Source: a virus | Length of the DNA: 64,000 bases | IMG/VR virus record: IMGVR_UViG_3300023179_000033 | Location: 1 to 64,000 of that record | Reading direction: 5' to 3' (one strand) | In this document: piece by piece, positions 23,148 through 31,852 of the stretch | Layout: every line of letters starts with the position of its first letter | Numbering within the stretch: position 1 is the stretch's first letter | Made by a program: the position numbers and the translations under genes | Notes under the pieces: model-generated | What the model saw: only the letters and a program-made list of their open reading frames with translations | The model's database searches: none | What the model was told of the DNA's origin: nothing

Positions 23148-23488
23148 AAAATATATTACTTATTATTTTAGTCGCAATAGCTTTAACAACGTATTCTTAT
23201 ACAGAGAATCAAATTAAAATTAATTTAGCAAGAAATAATAAAGGACAAATCTTATTAAATATAACAGGACATACATCTCCAGTAGTAATAGAAATGAATG
23301 GAAAATCTCTTGCATTTAATGTTGGAGATAAAGAAATAAATTTAGATGAAGCTTTAGATGAAGCTTTAGATGTTGATTTAGAGTCCGTAGAGACAGCCAG
23401 CGGAGTAGAAAGACCAAATATAAATAATCAAGTGCCACCAGTTTCTAATAATATTAATCCTAATCCACCAAAAGCTACGCCATATTAA
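23144..23488 (+). CDS. Small secreted protein, 114 aa
   Basis: Residues 1-18 look like a signal peptide (KNILLIILVAIALTTYS), then a beta-rich stretch, a short LDEALDEALD repeat and a Pro/Asn-rich tail. It has no PEP-CTERM signal or lipobox. Its ATG overlaps the stop of the PEP-CTERM gene as ATGA, making it the last gene of this export-related operon. Function unknown. Confidence 0.5.
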   Translation: MKNILLIILVAIALTTYSYTENQIKINLARNNKGQILLNITGHTSPVVIEMNGKSLAFNVGDKEINLDEALDEALDVDLESVETASGVERPNINNQVPPVSNNINPNPPKATPY

Positions 23489-23496
23489 AGTGTAAG
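23489..23496 (+). promoter_or_regulatory. Class B AGTGTAAG element
   Basis: AGTGTAAG lies 9 nt before the ATG at 23506. Confidence 0.45.
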
Positions 23497-23505
23497 ATAT
23501 GACAT

Positions 23506-23763
23506 ATGCTAATAAAATGGTGGAAAAATTTAAAATATTACGATAAATTCTTTTTTATAGTTTTTATTCCAGCTATACTTTTTACTCTTTGGGGTATAAG
23601 TGATCTTTATATAAATTATTTCGATGAATTAACTTTTCAAGATCATATGCAATTTTTTTTAAGAATATTCTTTCCTATTAGTTTGGCTACATTTATAACA
23701 ATTTTAGAACGCAGAAAAAGAAATAAATTAATAAAAGATATTAAAAATTATCTAGATAAATAA
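23506..23763 (+). CDS. Small two-span membrane protein, 85 aa
   Basis: Hydrophobic segments lie at about residues 13-33 and 47-64, with a basic C-terminal tail (ERRKRNKLIKDIKNYLDK). The class B promoter suggests late expression, and a holin-like size and topology is notable. No lysis partner is visible, so the role stays open. Confidence 0.5.
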   Translation: MLIKWWKNLKYYDKFFFIVFIPAILFTLWGISDLYINYFDELTFQDHMQFFLRIFFPISLATFITILERRKRNKLIKDIKNYLDK

Positions 23764-23838
23764 TTATTTTAGTCTTTCAATAAGATAAAATATATAAATA
23801 AAAACTGCACCACAAATTAACCAAGAAGCAATACTCAT
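23764..23838 (-). CDS. 24-aa hydrophobic peptide
   Basis: An ATG 8 nt behind a class B box opens a 24-codon frame, almost entirely one membrane span, ending ERLK. It would be dismissed on length alone; the promoter element in the right place is the main support. Confidence 0.4.
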   Translation of the reverse strand: MSIASWLICGAVFIYIFYLIERLK

Positions 23839-23846
23839 ATAAAAGT

Positions 23847-23854
23847 ATTACACT
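23847..23854 (-). promoter_or_regulatory. Class B AGTGTAAT element
   Basis: AGTGTAAT on the minus strand, 8 nt before the ATG at 23838. Confidence 0.45.
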
Positions 23855-23890
23855 TAGCGCCAAGGATTGAACTTGACGCTAAGACTATTA

Positions 23891-24247
23891 TTAGTCTATT
23901 TTGATTTTATTTTGTAGTTTTTTATTCTCTTTACCAAAAGTAATAGTAAGCAAACCATCTTCGTGCTTTGCCTTTACTTCGGAAAGGTCTACTTTTCTAG
24001 GTAAGTAAAAAGATTTTTCATATTTTACTTTGCCTTCTTTTCTTGTAGCCCTAATTGTTAGATATTCTTGATTTGCAGTAATCTCAATATTTTCTTTCTT
24101 AAATCCTGCAAGAGGTATTTCAAGAGAATATTGATCATTTTCTAAAACAAAGTCAGAATATCCTTTATCATAATTAAATATAGAATCATTAAATATATTT
24201 TCAAATATATCTAATGGTCTACTTCCATTTCTTAGTGTCAATAGCAT
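23891..24247 (-). CDS. Small heat shock protein, Hsp20 family, 118 aa
   Basis: ATP-independent chaperone that holds unfolded proteins. The alpha-crystallin domain spans about residues 33-115 (YSLEIPLAGFKKENIEITANQ, YEKSFYLPRKVDLSEVKAKHEDGLLTITF). The N-terminal arm is short. Hsp20 genes are known from several large phages. It has an unusually strong AAAGGAGG Shine-Dalgarno 10 nt before the ATG and a sigma54-like -24/-12 match, both unlike its neighbours, which may mean transfer from a host. Confidence 0.88.
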   Translation of the reverse strand: MLLTLRNGSRPLDIFENIFNDSIFNYDKGYSDFVLENDQYSLEIPLAGFKKENIEITANQEYLTIRATRKEGKVKYEKSFYLPRKVDLSEVKAKHEDGLLTITFGKENKKLQNKIKID

Positions 24248-24277
24248 AGGTTTTATGCCTCCTTTGTTTTATTTATA

Positions 24278-24294
24278 TGCAAGATCTATGCCAA
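24278..24294 (-). promoter_or_regulatory. Sigma54-like -24/-12 promoter for hsp20
   Basis: On the minus strand, TTGGCATAGATCTTGCA has GG and GC 12 nt apart, as in YTGGCACGrNNNTTGCW. The start would lie near 24267, just before the AAAGGAGG ribosome site. No enhancer-binding protein is seen in the window. Confidence 0.4.
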
Positions 24295-24409
24295 CCTTTT
24301 ACAGAGACAAAAAGAGTAAATTGAGACAAAATGACATAATATTATAATTTGTAACATTGACAAAATAGCACATTTCTACTTGTAAATATTTTATGTGTAT
24401 ATATTATAT

Positions 24410-25240
24410 ATGCCTATTCCAAATCCCAAGGAAAACGAGAAACAAAACGACTATATGGGTCGTTGCATGGACTTTTTAAGTAAAGAAGATAGAACTAAAA
24501 GACCTCAAAAACAAAAAGTTGCAATTTGCTTAAATACTTATCGCAATCCAAAAAATAAATCAAAGGCAAATGAAGTTGAAATAGATTTTTCTGAAGATAT
24601 TAAAAATATGAACAAAATAGAAGAAACTCCTAAAGTTGAAGCAACTATTCAAGCTCCAACAAATAATGCCGTAACTGCTCCAACACCAGAAATTCAAAGT
24701 GAAGCAGTTAAAATTGAAGTTCCAAAAACTGAAACTCCAAAATTGCCAGAGGAACCAAAAAAAGTTGAAACATCAAAATTTGAAGCTCAACAAAAAACAG
24801 AACATGCAAAAGGCCCAGTATGGATGGAAAAGGGTAGCGCTGAAACACAAGTTAAAGCTGAAACCGATGGTAAAGGTGAACTTATTCAAACAACAATGTT
24901 GCAAATGCAAAAACAATATCAAATTTTTCATTGGCAAACAACTTCATTTTCACAACATAAAAGTTTTGGAAAAATCTATGAAAGTTTAGATGAAAGCATA
25001 GATACCTTTATTGAAACATATATGGGTAAATATGGCAGAGTAATTTCTGCTTCTAAATTCAATCTTGAAATGTCAAATTATTCTGATTTGAATTTTAGTA
25101 CCGCAACAGATTCATATATTGAATTTTTAATTAATTTAACAAATATGCTTGACTCAAGTAGAGATACAGATCTATTAAATATTAGAGATGAGATTCTTGG
25201 TAATTTAAATAGATTAAAATATATGTTAACATTGGTATAA
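24410..25240 (+). CDS. Phage head-associated protein with Dps-like (DUF5856) domain, 276 aa
   Basis: The N-terminus MPIPNPKENEKQNDYMGRCM...KQKVAICL carries the RCM/AIC motif seen in phage head-morphogenesis proteins. A Pro/Lys/Glu-rich linker (about 50-145) follows. The C-terminal third, LQMQKQYQIFHWQTTSFSQHKSFGKIYESL, matches the ferritin-like DUF5856 family of phages. The ATG at 24410 is preferred over the upstream GTG at 24395 because of the MPIP start typical of these proteins. Function unproven. Confidence 0.6.
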   Translation: MPIPNPKENEKQNDYMGRCMDFLSKEDRTKRPQKQKVAICLNTYRNPKNKSKANEVEIDFSEDIKNMNKIEETPKVEATIQAPTNNAVTAPTPEIQSEAVKIEVPKTETPKLPEEPKKVETSKFEAQQKTEHAKGPVWMEKGSAETQVKAETDGKGELIQTTMLQMQKQYQIFHWQTTSFSQHKSFGKIYESLDESIDTFIETYMGKYGRVISASKFNLEMSNYSDLNFSTATDSYIEFLINLTNMLDSSRDTDLLNIRDEILGNLNRLKYMLTLV

Positions 25241-25244
25241 AATT

Positions 25245-25544
25245 ATGAGAAAACAATTAGTTCTAGAATTAGATATTACAGAAACAGATGCCTATCAAAA
25301 AAGTTATAAAGGCAAAAAAAGAAGCGAATTAAAAGATAGTGATTTTCTTTTTCCAGAAACTCGTACTTTCCCAATTGTTACTCCTCAAGACATAAAAGAC
25401 GCAATTAGTAATTTTGGTCGCATGAAAAGTAATATGACTTATGATGCTTTTGTTAAGAAATTATATAAAAAAGCTAAAAGCAAGGGTGCTGATTTCGTAG
25501 CCGCTATTCCAGAAAAAACTAAAAAAGAACACAATCTTTCTTAA
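25245..25544 (+). CDS. DUF6582-like phage protein, 99 aa
   Basis: The central SDFLFPETRTFPIVTPQDIKDAISNFGR fits the DUF6582 pattern (xFxxPxxxxYPIxxxxxxxxAxxRF), which in other phages occurs attached to prohead or structural proteins. Basic C-terminal half. It follows the head-associated gene by 4 nt. Confidence 0.55.
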   Translation: MRKQLVLELDITETDAYQKSYKGKKRSELKDSDFLFPETRTFPIVTPQDIKDAISNFGRMKSNMTYDAFVKKLYKKAKSKGADFVAAIPEKTKKEHNLS

Positions 25545-25573
25545 TTGACTTTTGATTAAAGTTCATTTATAAT
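25545..25573 (+). promoter_or_regulatory. Class A promoter heading the glycan island
   Basis: TTGACT (25545-25550), 17-nt spacer, perfect TATAAT (25568-25573), then 6 nt to the GTG at 25580, implying a leaderless GTG start. Confidence 0.75.
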
Positions 25574-25579
25574 CAATAA

Positions 25580-26491
25580 GTGGACTCTGCAATTATTAAT
25601 ATCGGCGGTCATGGTCTTGGAGATTGCATATTATCTTTGCAAATTTCGTATCTTTTAAGACTTAAGAATGTTCAACATATAAATTTAATTTCTACTAGAC
25701 AACAGGTATTTGAGCCTCTATACTCAATATTCCATAGTGGTTTTGATCTTTATAAAATAGACGAAAAATTTTCTCATGAAAACGCAATTATAAGTAACCA
25801 AACATTAAAAGATGAAATAACTAATCATTATAAGTCAAATAATATTACATATAACGTGCCAGATCTTCTTTTTAGAAATCCATTGGCTCTAGACTATAAG
25901 AAATACGGCCTTACTCCTTCTGTAATTAAAAAAACAAGAACAATGACAGCCTACTTCTCAAGCAAAGAAAATATAATATATTGTGGTCTATGTTCTACAA
26001 CTGATGGCTATGTATACAAAAATATACCAGCATTATTGAAATTGCTAGCCGAATTTTTACCAGATTATACAATATATTTTCCTATAGTTAAATCTTGGGA
26101 CAAAGAGATAAATAATCTTGGTAATTTTGATATATCTTTTCCATCAAATGTATTTATACACAATAATCCATCTTTTGAAGATTCACTTGAATATTTAAAG
26201 AAAAGCTCGTATGGAATATTTACTTGCAACGGCCCAAGTCATATTGCATATCAGATTGGTATGCCTAGATTAGTTCTTGATCCACAATTCAATAAGATTC
26301 CTTGGATGAGTAGATGGAAAGAGGATTACGAAGAATGCATTGATATTAATACAAATTATAATGATATAGTTAAACTTGTAGAAGCAAATTTAAGATATCC
26401 AGAAACAACTTTAATAGATAGAAAAAAATTATTAGAGTTAATTCAAAATGGATATAATAACTGGAAGGATATATTCTTTTTTAAATATTAA
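25580..26491 (+). CDS. GT9-like (heptosyltransferase-fold) glycosyltransferase, 303 aa
   Basis: The N-terminal IINIGGHGLGDCILSLQISYLLR and the C-terminal GIFTCNGPSHIAYQIGMPRLVL are the two ends of the GT9/ADP-heptosyltransferase fold. It acts on a nucleotide-sugar donor in the cytoplasm; which sugar is not evident. GTG start fixed by the promoter. First gene of the island. Confidence 0.65.
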   Translation: MDSAIINIGGHGLGDCILSLQISYLLRLKNVQHINLISTRQQVFEPLYSIFHSGFDLYKIDEKFSHENAIISNQTLKDEITNHYKSNNITYNVPDLLFRNPLALDYKKYGLTPSVIKKTRTMTAYFSSKENIIYCGLCSTTDGYVYKNIPALLKLLAEFLPDYTIYFPIVKSWDKEINNLGNFDISFPSNVFIHNNPSFEDSLEYLKKSSYGIFTCNGPSHIAYQIGMPRLVLDPQFNKIPWMSRWKEDYEECIDINTNYNDIVKLVEANLRYPETTLIDRKKLLELIQNGYNNWKDIFFFKY

Positions 26492-26492
26492 T

Positions 26493-27191
26493 ATGAGTAA
26501 AAAAATATTAGTTTTTTCATATCATGACGAAAATTGCCATGAAGGACCAAGTTTTAAAACTATTGGAGAAATTACTCGGCAATCGAAAGAAGAATATTGT
26601 AAAATTCATGGATATGATTTTTATTTAAAAGACAAAGATTTTGATAAATCTTGGACCGCAAAAAGTGAAAGAATAAATATTCTAATAAACAATATAGATA
26701 ATTATGATTGGATTTGGTATTTAGATACTGATGTTATGATAATGAATCAAACTATTAAAATAGACTATTTAATAGATGATAATTATGATGTAATTTTAGC
26801 TAGAACACCAAATCAACAATTAATAGATATAAACGATGGATCAATGCTGATAAAAAGATCAGAATGGTCAAAAAACTTTTTAAATCATATTAATGATGTA
26901 GTAAAAAAGTCTTCTCACTCTTGGCCATGCCAACAAGCAGTTATTGATTATGTAAATATCACTCATCCCGAAGAAGCCAAAAAGCACATAAAAATAGTTC
27001 CTTTAAGATTTTTTAATAGTTATTATCATATATGGTATCCAGAACAAAATTTTCAAATAGGAGATTTTGTTTTGCATGCCGCAGGTTCGTCAAATGATTA
27101 CAGGATTAGGCTTTTTAATGAAATGAAAGATAAGATTATCAAAAAACCTAAAGATTTATTTACAATACAGCCATTTAATGGATATAATTAA
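26493..27191 (+). CDS. GT34-like glycosyltransferase, 232 aa
   Basis: The pattern is that of GMA12/MNN10 (GT34) galactosyl/mannosyl transferases: KEEYCKIHGYDFYLKD, then WIWYLDTDVMIMN (DxD metal site, about residue 78), then NDGSMLIKRSEWS. The ATG at 26493 follows the previous stop by 1 nt; an upstream in-frame ATG would overlap the preceding gene. Cytoplasmic; acceptor unknown. Confidence 0.7.
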   Translation: MSKKILVFSYHDENCHEGPSFKTIGEITRQSKEEYCKIHGYDFYLKDKDFDKSWTAKSERINILINNIDNYDWIWYLDTDVMIMNQTIKIDYLIDDNYDVILARTPNQQLIDINDGSMLIKRSEWSKNFLNHINDVVKKSSHSWPCQQAVIDYVNITHPEEAKKHIKIVPLRFFNSYYHIWYPEQNFQIGDFVLHAAGSSNDYRIRLFNEMKDKIIKKPKDLFTIQPFNGYN

Positions 27192-27193
27192 AC

Positions 27194-27943
27194 ATGAATC
27201 AATATTTAAATTATAGAGGAATCTTAGTGCCATTTTTTAATTTGGAACAAGGAGGAGTAGATACGGCTATTAGATGCGGTATTTATCCTTTGGAAGAAGA
27301 TGTTACATTAAATAAATTATATAAACCAAGAGATGTTGTATATGACATTGGAGCATATATAGGTTCTCACTCGATACTATTCGCTTTAAATGGAGCAGAA
27401 GTTTTTGCTTTTGAACCATCACCATTTAATTATCATAGATGCGTAGAAAATTGTAGAAATTTTAGACAAATACATGTTTTAGATTATGCATTACACGAAA
27501 AAGAATATGAAGTTGAAACATTATTTAAAGATTGCAATAACCAAGACGGAATAGATAAAAAACAAAAAATTAAATATAAAATATTATCAAATATAATAAA
27601 AGAAAAAAATCTTCCACTACCTAATTTTATAAAAATGGATATAGAAGGCATGGAAACATTAGTATTAAAAACTATGGAGGATATATTTATTAATGTGCGA
27701 CCTATTATTTTCATCGAACTTCATAAAAAACCTATAGAAAATAAAACTCAAGATTATGAAAATAATCCCCATTGGAGGCATATTTCTGAAGGAGGATTTG
27801 ACTTTAATATTTTGAAAAAATATAATTATAAATTTATTTGGAGAGATGGTAAAGAAAATTTTATAGATAAAAATGAAGAATTAGATTGGAATAATGAAAT
27901 TGGTCCATCAGTTATATTAATACCAAAAGAAAAAATTAAGTGA
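27194..27943 (+). CDS. FkbM family methyltransferase, 249 aa
   Basis: SAM-dependent O-methyltransferase. Motif I is VVYDIGAYIGSHSILFA, followed by VFAFEPSPFNYHRC, and the FkbM landmark FIKMDIEGMETLVL lies near residue 153. It probably methylates a sugar hydroxyl made by the surrounding enzymes. It overlaps the next gene by 4 nt (GTGA). Confidence 0.8.
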   Translation: MNQYLNYRGILVPFFNLEQGGVDTAIRCGIYPLEEDVTLNKLYKPRDVVYDIGAYIGSHSILFALNGAEVFAFEPSPFNYHRCVENCRNFRQIHVLDYALHEKEYEVETLFKDCNNQDGIDKKQKIKYKILSNIIKEKNLPLPNFIKMDIEGMETLVLKTMEDIFINVRPIIFIELHKKPIENKTQDYENNPHWRHISEGGFDFNILKKYNYKFIWRDGKENFIDKNEELDWNNEIGPSVILIPKEKIK

Positions 27944-28563
27944 AATATTTAAAAAATCAAATAAATTTTTTAGAATCAATACATAATAAAGAACCTTATT
28001 CAAGCGCAGGAGTTGATATTAATCATATAATACTCTTATTTGGAATAATTTTATCTCAAAAACCAATCAATATATTAGAATTAGGAATTGGTTCTGGATT
28101 AGTCTCTCAAACAATTTTAAATGCAATAAAATATAATGGGATAAAGTGCAAATATGATGCTTTAGATTTTTGTATATCTGATATTAATTGGCAAAATGGA
28201 GGTTGGGAATATCCAACTATTGATTTAATAGATAATTTAAAAAAAGAAAATGTAAATCTTATTTCTGAAGAAGAAGGAGTTTTTGTTAAACAATGCGAAT
28301 CAAATAAATATGACTTAATTATAAGTGACGCAGATCATTATAATGCTGGCGAATGGGTTGATGATATTATTAGAATTTGTAAGCCAAATGGAATTATTTT
28401 CTGTCATGACGTTTTATTTTTTAGGAAGGGTTCATTTCAAAGTCTAAAAAAATATATAGATTATGTAGAAAATAATTCAATACCTCATTATCTCTTTGAA
28501 AAATCCTCCAGACATGATGAAAAATGTGAAAGAGGATGGTTAATGATAATTAATAAAAAATAA
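27940..28563 (+). CDS. Class I SAM methyltransferase, 207 aa
   Basis: Rossmann-type methyltransferase with motif I ILELGIGSGLVSQTIL near residue 47, YDLIISDADHYNAGEW near 125 and GIIFCHDV near 147, as in Methyltransf_24. GTG start overlaps the stop of the FkbM gene. Substrate unknown, presumably a sugar. Confidence 0.7.
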   Translation: MKYLKNQINFLESIHNKEPYSSAGVDINHIILLFGIILSQKPINILELGIGSGLVSQTILNAIKYNGIKCKYDALDFCISDINWQNGGWEYPTIDLIDNLKKENVNLISEEEGVFVKQCESNKYDLIISDADHYNAGEWVDDIIRICKPNGIIFCHDVLFFRKGSFQSLKKYIDYVENNSIPHYLFEKSSRHDEKCERGWLMIINKK

Positions 28564-28564
28564 A

Positions 28565-28921
28565 ATGATAAAAGTCTCTTTAGATGAAGCTTATATATTT
28601 GATTTGCTTTCTATTCTAGATTTAAAAAAAGATAAATCTAAAAATATAGAATCATATAATACGCATATAGAAAATTATCATAATTTATATCTAGAAATAT
28701 TAAATCAAATTGGTATTGAAAAACTTACTGAAATATTAAATAGCGAAGAATATAAAGAATTAAAAGAAACAAATATAAAAGTATTTGATTTAGTTGATAT
28801 AGGATTAAAGGATGATGGTTTAGCAGGAAAAACAGCTAAAGAAAACTATCAAAGATTTATATTAAAAAATAAATTACAAAAAAAATTCTTTAAAAATAAT
28901 TTAAAAGAGACTAAAATATAA
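28565..28921 (+). CDS. Hypothetical helical protein, 118 aa
   Basis: The start MIKVSLDEAYIFDLLSILDLK and a mostly helical, Lys/Glu-rich sequence. Similar short proteins occur in sugar clusters of other phages (from memory, not verified). No catalytic motif. Confidence 0.5.
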   Translation: MIKVSLDEAYIFDLLSILDLKKDKSKNIESYNTHIENYHNLYLEILNQIGIEKLTEILNSEEYKELKETNIKVFDLVDIGLKDDGLAGKTAKENYQRFILKNKLQKKFFKNNLKETKI

Positions 28922-28924
28922 TAT

Positions 28925-30160
28925 ATGCTGAAATATAGACAAACTTGCAGATCTTGCGGTCATAGTCATCTAGAGAATATTATTGATTTAGGTTATCAAC
29001 CAATTCAAGGATCTTTTGTTTATCCAAATAAACCTAAACCACCAACAAGGGCGATAGATGCAAGTATTGTTATCTGTCAAACGAAAACAGGTGGATGTGG
29101 ATTAGTACAAAATAAAGTGTCTATCTCTCCAGAAATTCTTTATTCAAATTATGGTTATAGAAGTTCTGTATCAAATACCATGAGAAATCATTTGAATGAT
29201 ATTGTTAATAATATTTTATCTTACCTAAAAAATAAAAATATTAATCCTTCTAGAGTTCTCGACATTGGCGCAAATGATTTATATATGTTAAAGCAATATC
29301 CAAAGAATATAAATAGAGTTGGAGTTGATCCAAGTGATGTTATCAATCAAGTAGAAAAAGATGGAATAGAGACAATCAATGATTGTTATCCAACAAATAA
29401 AGTTCTCGGTACATTTGATATCATATCTTCTATTGCTTGTTTTTATGATATTGAAGATCCTACAAAATTCTGTCAACAAATAGAAAAATCATTAACACCA
29501 AATGGTGTTTGGGTTGTAGAATTTGCTTATCTTTCAGAAGTATATGATAAATTAGCATATGACGGAATGGTTCATGAACACGTTTGTCTTTATTCAATTG
29601 CTACATTTGAGCATATCCTAAAAAGAACAGGACTAAAGATAATTAAACTAGAGGAGAATGATACCAATGGAGGATCTGTACAAGCTTGGGTAGTAAAAGA
29701 AGATAATTCTTATCTTGAAGAAGATTCATTTAAACAAGATATTCTTAAAATTAAAATTAAAGAATTTCAAATGGCCCTTGAAGATGATGAAACCTATATC
29801 CCATTCATGGAAAGAATAGTTGAACATAAAAAAGAGCTTGTTAAAATTTTGAAAGATCTAAAACAGCAAGGTAAAAAAATTCATATCTACGGAATGTCTA
29901 CAAAATTAAATACAATTCTATCATATTGTGGAATTGGTCCAGAATTAATTGAATGTGCTGCTGAAAGAAGTCCAGAAAAATTTGGCGCAACTACCATTAG
30001 TGGGATACCAATGGTTAGCGAAGAGCAAAGCCGAAAAAATGCAGATGTCTATTTGGTTGGACCATATCATTTCAAAGAAGAAATTCTCAAGAGAGAAGAA
30101 GAAACAATTAAAAAAGGCGTGAAATTTTTATTTCCATTACCAGAAATAAATATAATTTAA
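28925..30160 (+). CDS. Sugar C-methyltransferase-like protein, 411 aa
   Basis: Three-part layout of NDP-hexose C-methyltransferases (TylC3/TcaB9-like). An N-terminal zinc site, CRSCGHSHLENIIDLGYQPI, precedes a SAM domain (SRVLDIGANDLYMLKQYP near residue 115; VHEHVCLYS near 217). A C-terminal Rossmann-like domain (GKKIHIYGMSTKLNTILSY) completes it. It would add a methyl branch to a keto-deoxysugar, in line with the Gmd and 3-dehydratase genes downstream. Confidence 0.75.
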   Translation: MLKYRQTCRSCGHSHLENIIDLGYQPIQGSFVYPNKPKPPTRAIDASIVICQTKTGGCGLVQNKVSISPEILYSNYGYRSSVSNTMRNHLNDIVNNILSYLKNKNINPSRVLDIGANDLYMLKQYPKNINRVGVDPSDVINQVEKDGIETINDCYPTNKVLGTFDIISSIACFYDIEDPTKFCQQIEKSLTPNGVWVVEFAYLSEVYDKLAYDGMVHEHVCLYSIATFEHILKRTGLKIIKLEENDTNGGSVQAWVVKEDNSYLEEDSFKQDILKIKIKEFQMALEDDETYIPFMERIVEHKKELVKILKDLKQQGKKIHIYGMSTKLNTILSYCGIGPELIECAAERSPEKFGATTISGIPMVSEEQSRKNADVYLVGPYHFKEEILKREEETIKKGVKFLFPLPEINII

Positions 30161-30161
30161 T

Positions 30162-30980
30162 ATGATAAAAGCGATTGGCTTTAACCAAGGTCAAATTGGT
30201 GATCTTGTAATCAACTTAATTCCCTGCAGAGCTTTTAAAGAAAAATTTCCTAGTTCTCATTTAACATTTGGAATAAATAAAAAATACGAATCAATACTTC
30301 CAATTTTTAAAAATAATGAACTAATTGATGATTTTAAAATTTGGGAAAATTACGATAATTGGCCAAGTGAAAATGATAAAAAATATTTAGAAGAAAAAAA
30401 TTTTGATATTGTTTTTAATCCAATGCCAAAACATAAATATGAAGATTGGTACTTAAGATGTCATCATACTGAAGCAGTATGTTTAATGCATGATTTAGTT
30501 CCTCCTAAAAATCTTCAAATTAATTTAAATCGATGGTTTGATTTAAATGAAGAATATAAAGATTGCGTTGCGATCACATCATTTTCTAGCGGAGGAGCAA
30601 TAAGAGATATTCCTATGGATTTTACAAATAAAATTATTGAATACATTCATTCTTTAGGGCTTAAAACTATTCAGCTAGGATTAAAAAATCATCCAAAATT
30701 AAATACAACTTATGCACCTTTGGGTGGAGAAATTTTTGATGATATTAAAATTGCATTATCTTGTAAATTTTTATTAACAGCAGATACGGGAATGAATTAT
30801 ATTATGTCGGGATATCAAGCGAAAGTACTATCTTTATATTCTTGTTTATCATATCCTGTTTATGCGCCATTAATTAATAGAACGCCAAGAAATCCAAATG
30901 CAATTGCTTTAGAAAATTATAATATAAGAGACATAAATTTTGAACTTATTAAAGATTCAATTCATAAATTATTAAAATAA
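30162..30980 (+). CDS. GT9-like glycosyltransferase, 272 aa
   Basis: The N-terminal GFNQGQIGDLVINLIPCRAFKEKFP and C-terminal FLLTADTGMNYIMSGYQAKVLSLYS match the two halves of the heptosyltransferase fold; the Asp-Thr-Gly-Met loop corresponds to the donor-binding GPxH region. Overlaps the next gene by 1 nt. Confidence 0.65.
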   Translation: MIKAIGFNQGQIGDLVINLIPCRAFKEKFPSSHLTFGINKKYESILPIFKNNELIDDFKIWENYDNWPSENDKKYLEEKNFDIVFNPMPKHKYEDWYLRCHHTEAVCLMHDLVPPKNLQINLNRWFDLNEEYKDCVAITSFSSGGAIRDIPMDFTNKIIEYIHSLGLKTIQLGLKNHPKLNTTYAPLGGEIFDDIKIALSCKFLLTADTGMNYIMSGYQAKVLSLYSCLSYPVYAPLINRTPRNPNAIALENYNIRDINFELIKDSIHKLLK

Positions 30981-31852
30981 TGAATTTTACAATTAAAACT
31001 TTTGGTTGGAGAAATACAATTTTAGATCAAGTATCTAGAATAGACCAAGGATTAAAAACTCTTGGATGCGAGTTTGTTGAAAAATCTCCCGATATTGTTT
31101 ATTCGAATAATGATATGTATGATGATATTCTAGAGTACGCCAAAAATCAAAAAAAGAAACCTTTTATCATTTTAAATGTTTTAGATTTGCAAATCGGTAA
31201 TCCAACATATAATCTTAATAAAGTAAAAGACCAGTTATCTCAAGCAGATGTCATTACTTGTATTTCAAAAACTGTACAAAAACAAATAAATGAAGTCTTA
31301 GATTTAGACGCGGAAGTTATATATAATCCAGTTAAAGATATAAAACATGATCCAAAAGTAGGGAAAAGTATACCATTTCTTTATGTTGGCAGAGCGAATG
31401 ACCCTAGAAAAAGATTTTCTTTAATTAAAGAAACCTTTAAAAATTATCCAGAAATTAATCAGACTTTAGTAATTTGTGGTTCTGAAAATCCAAATCTTGG
31501 TATTTATACGGGTATTTTATCTGATGAAGATTTAAATTTGGTCTATAATTCTTGTAAATTTTTATTACTTCCTTCTGCTTTTGAAGGTTTAGGACTACCA
31601 ATGATAGAAGCTATGTTAGCTGGATCTATTCCAATCACTTGTAGCGATAATCCAACCGCCGTAGAATTATCTCCTAAAGAATTTATATGTGATCCAGATC
31701 CAAAATGTTTTATGACAAAACTTATCGAAATCAGCAAAGATTATGTAAAATTTCAAAAAATTTCATTAGAATATGCAGAAAAATATAAAATATTAATGAA
31801 TAAAAATACTGTTGCAAAAAATATAATTGATATATATAAAAGAAATAAATAA
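30980..31852 (+). CDS. GT4-like glycosyltransferase, 290 aa
   Basis: The donor-binding half is clear: FLYVGRANDPRKRF near residue 130 and LPSAFEGLGLPMIEAMLAGSIPI near 193, with the EGxGLPxxEAM motif. The N-terminal acceptor domain is short. Retaining transferase, cytoplasmic. Part of the overlapping run of the island. Confidence 0.78.
   Translation: MNFTIKTFGWRNTILDQVSRIDQGLKTLGCEFVEKSPDIVYSNNDMYDDILEYAKNQKKKPFIILNVLDLQIGNPTYNLNKVKDQLSQADVITCISKTVQKQINEVLDLDAEVIYNPVKDIKHDPKVGKSIPFLYVGRANDPRKRFSLIKETFKNYPEINQTLVICGSENPNLGIYTGILSDEDLNLVYNSCKFLLLPSAFEGLGLPMIEAMLAGSIPITCSDNPTAVELSPKEFICDPDPKCFMTKLIEISKDYVKFQKISLEYAEKYKILMNKNTVAKNIIDIYKRNK

Noticed and set aside
24395-24409. GTG start for the Dps-like gene
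   Set aside because: It adds MYILY before the typical MPIPNPK start; the ATG at 24410 is more plausible.
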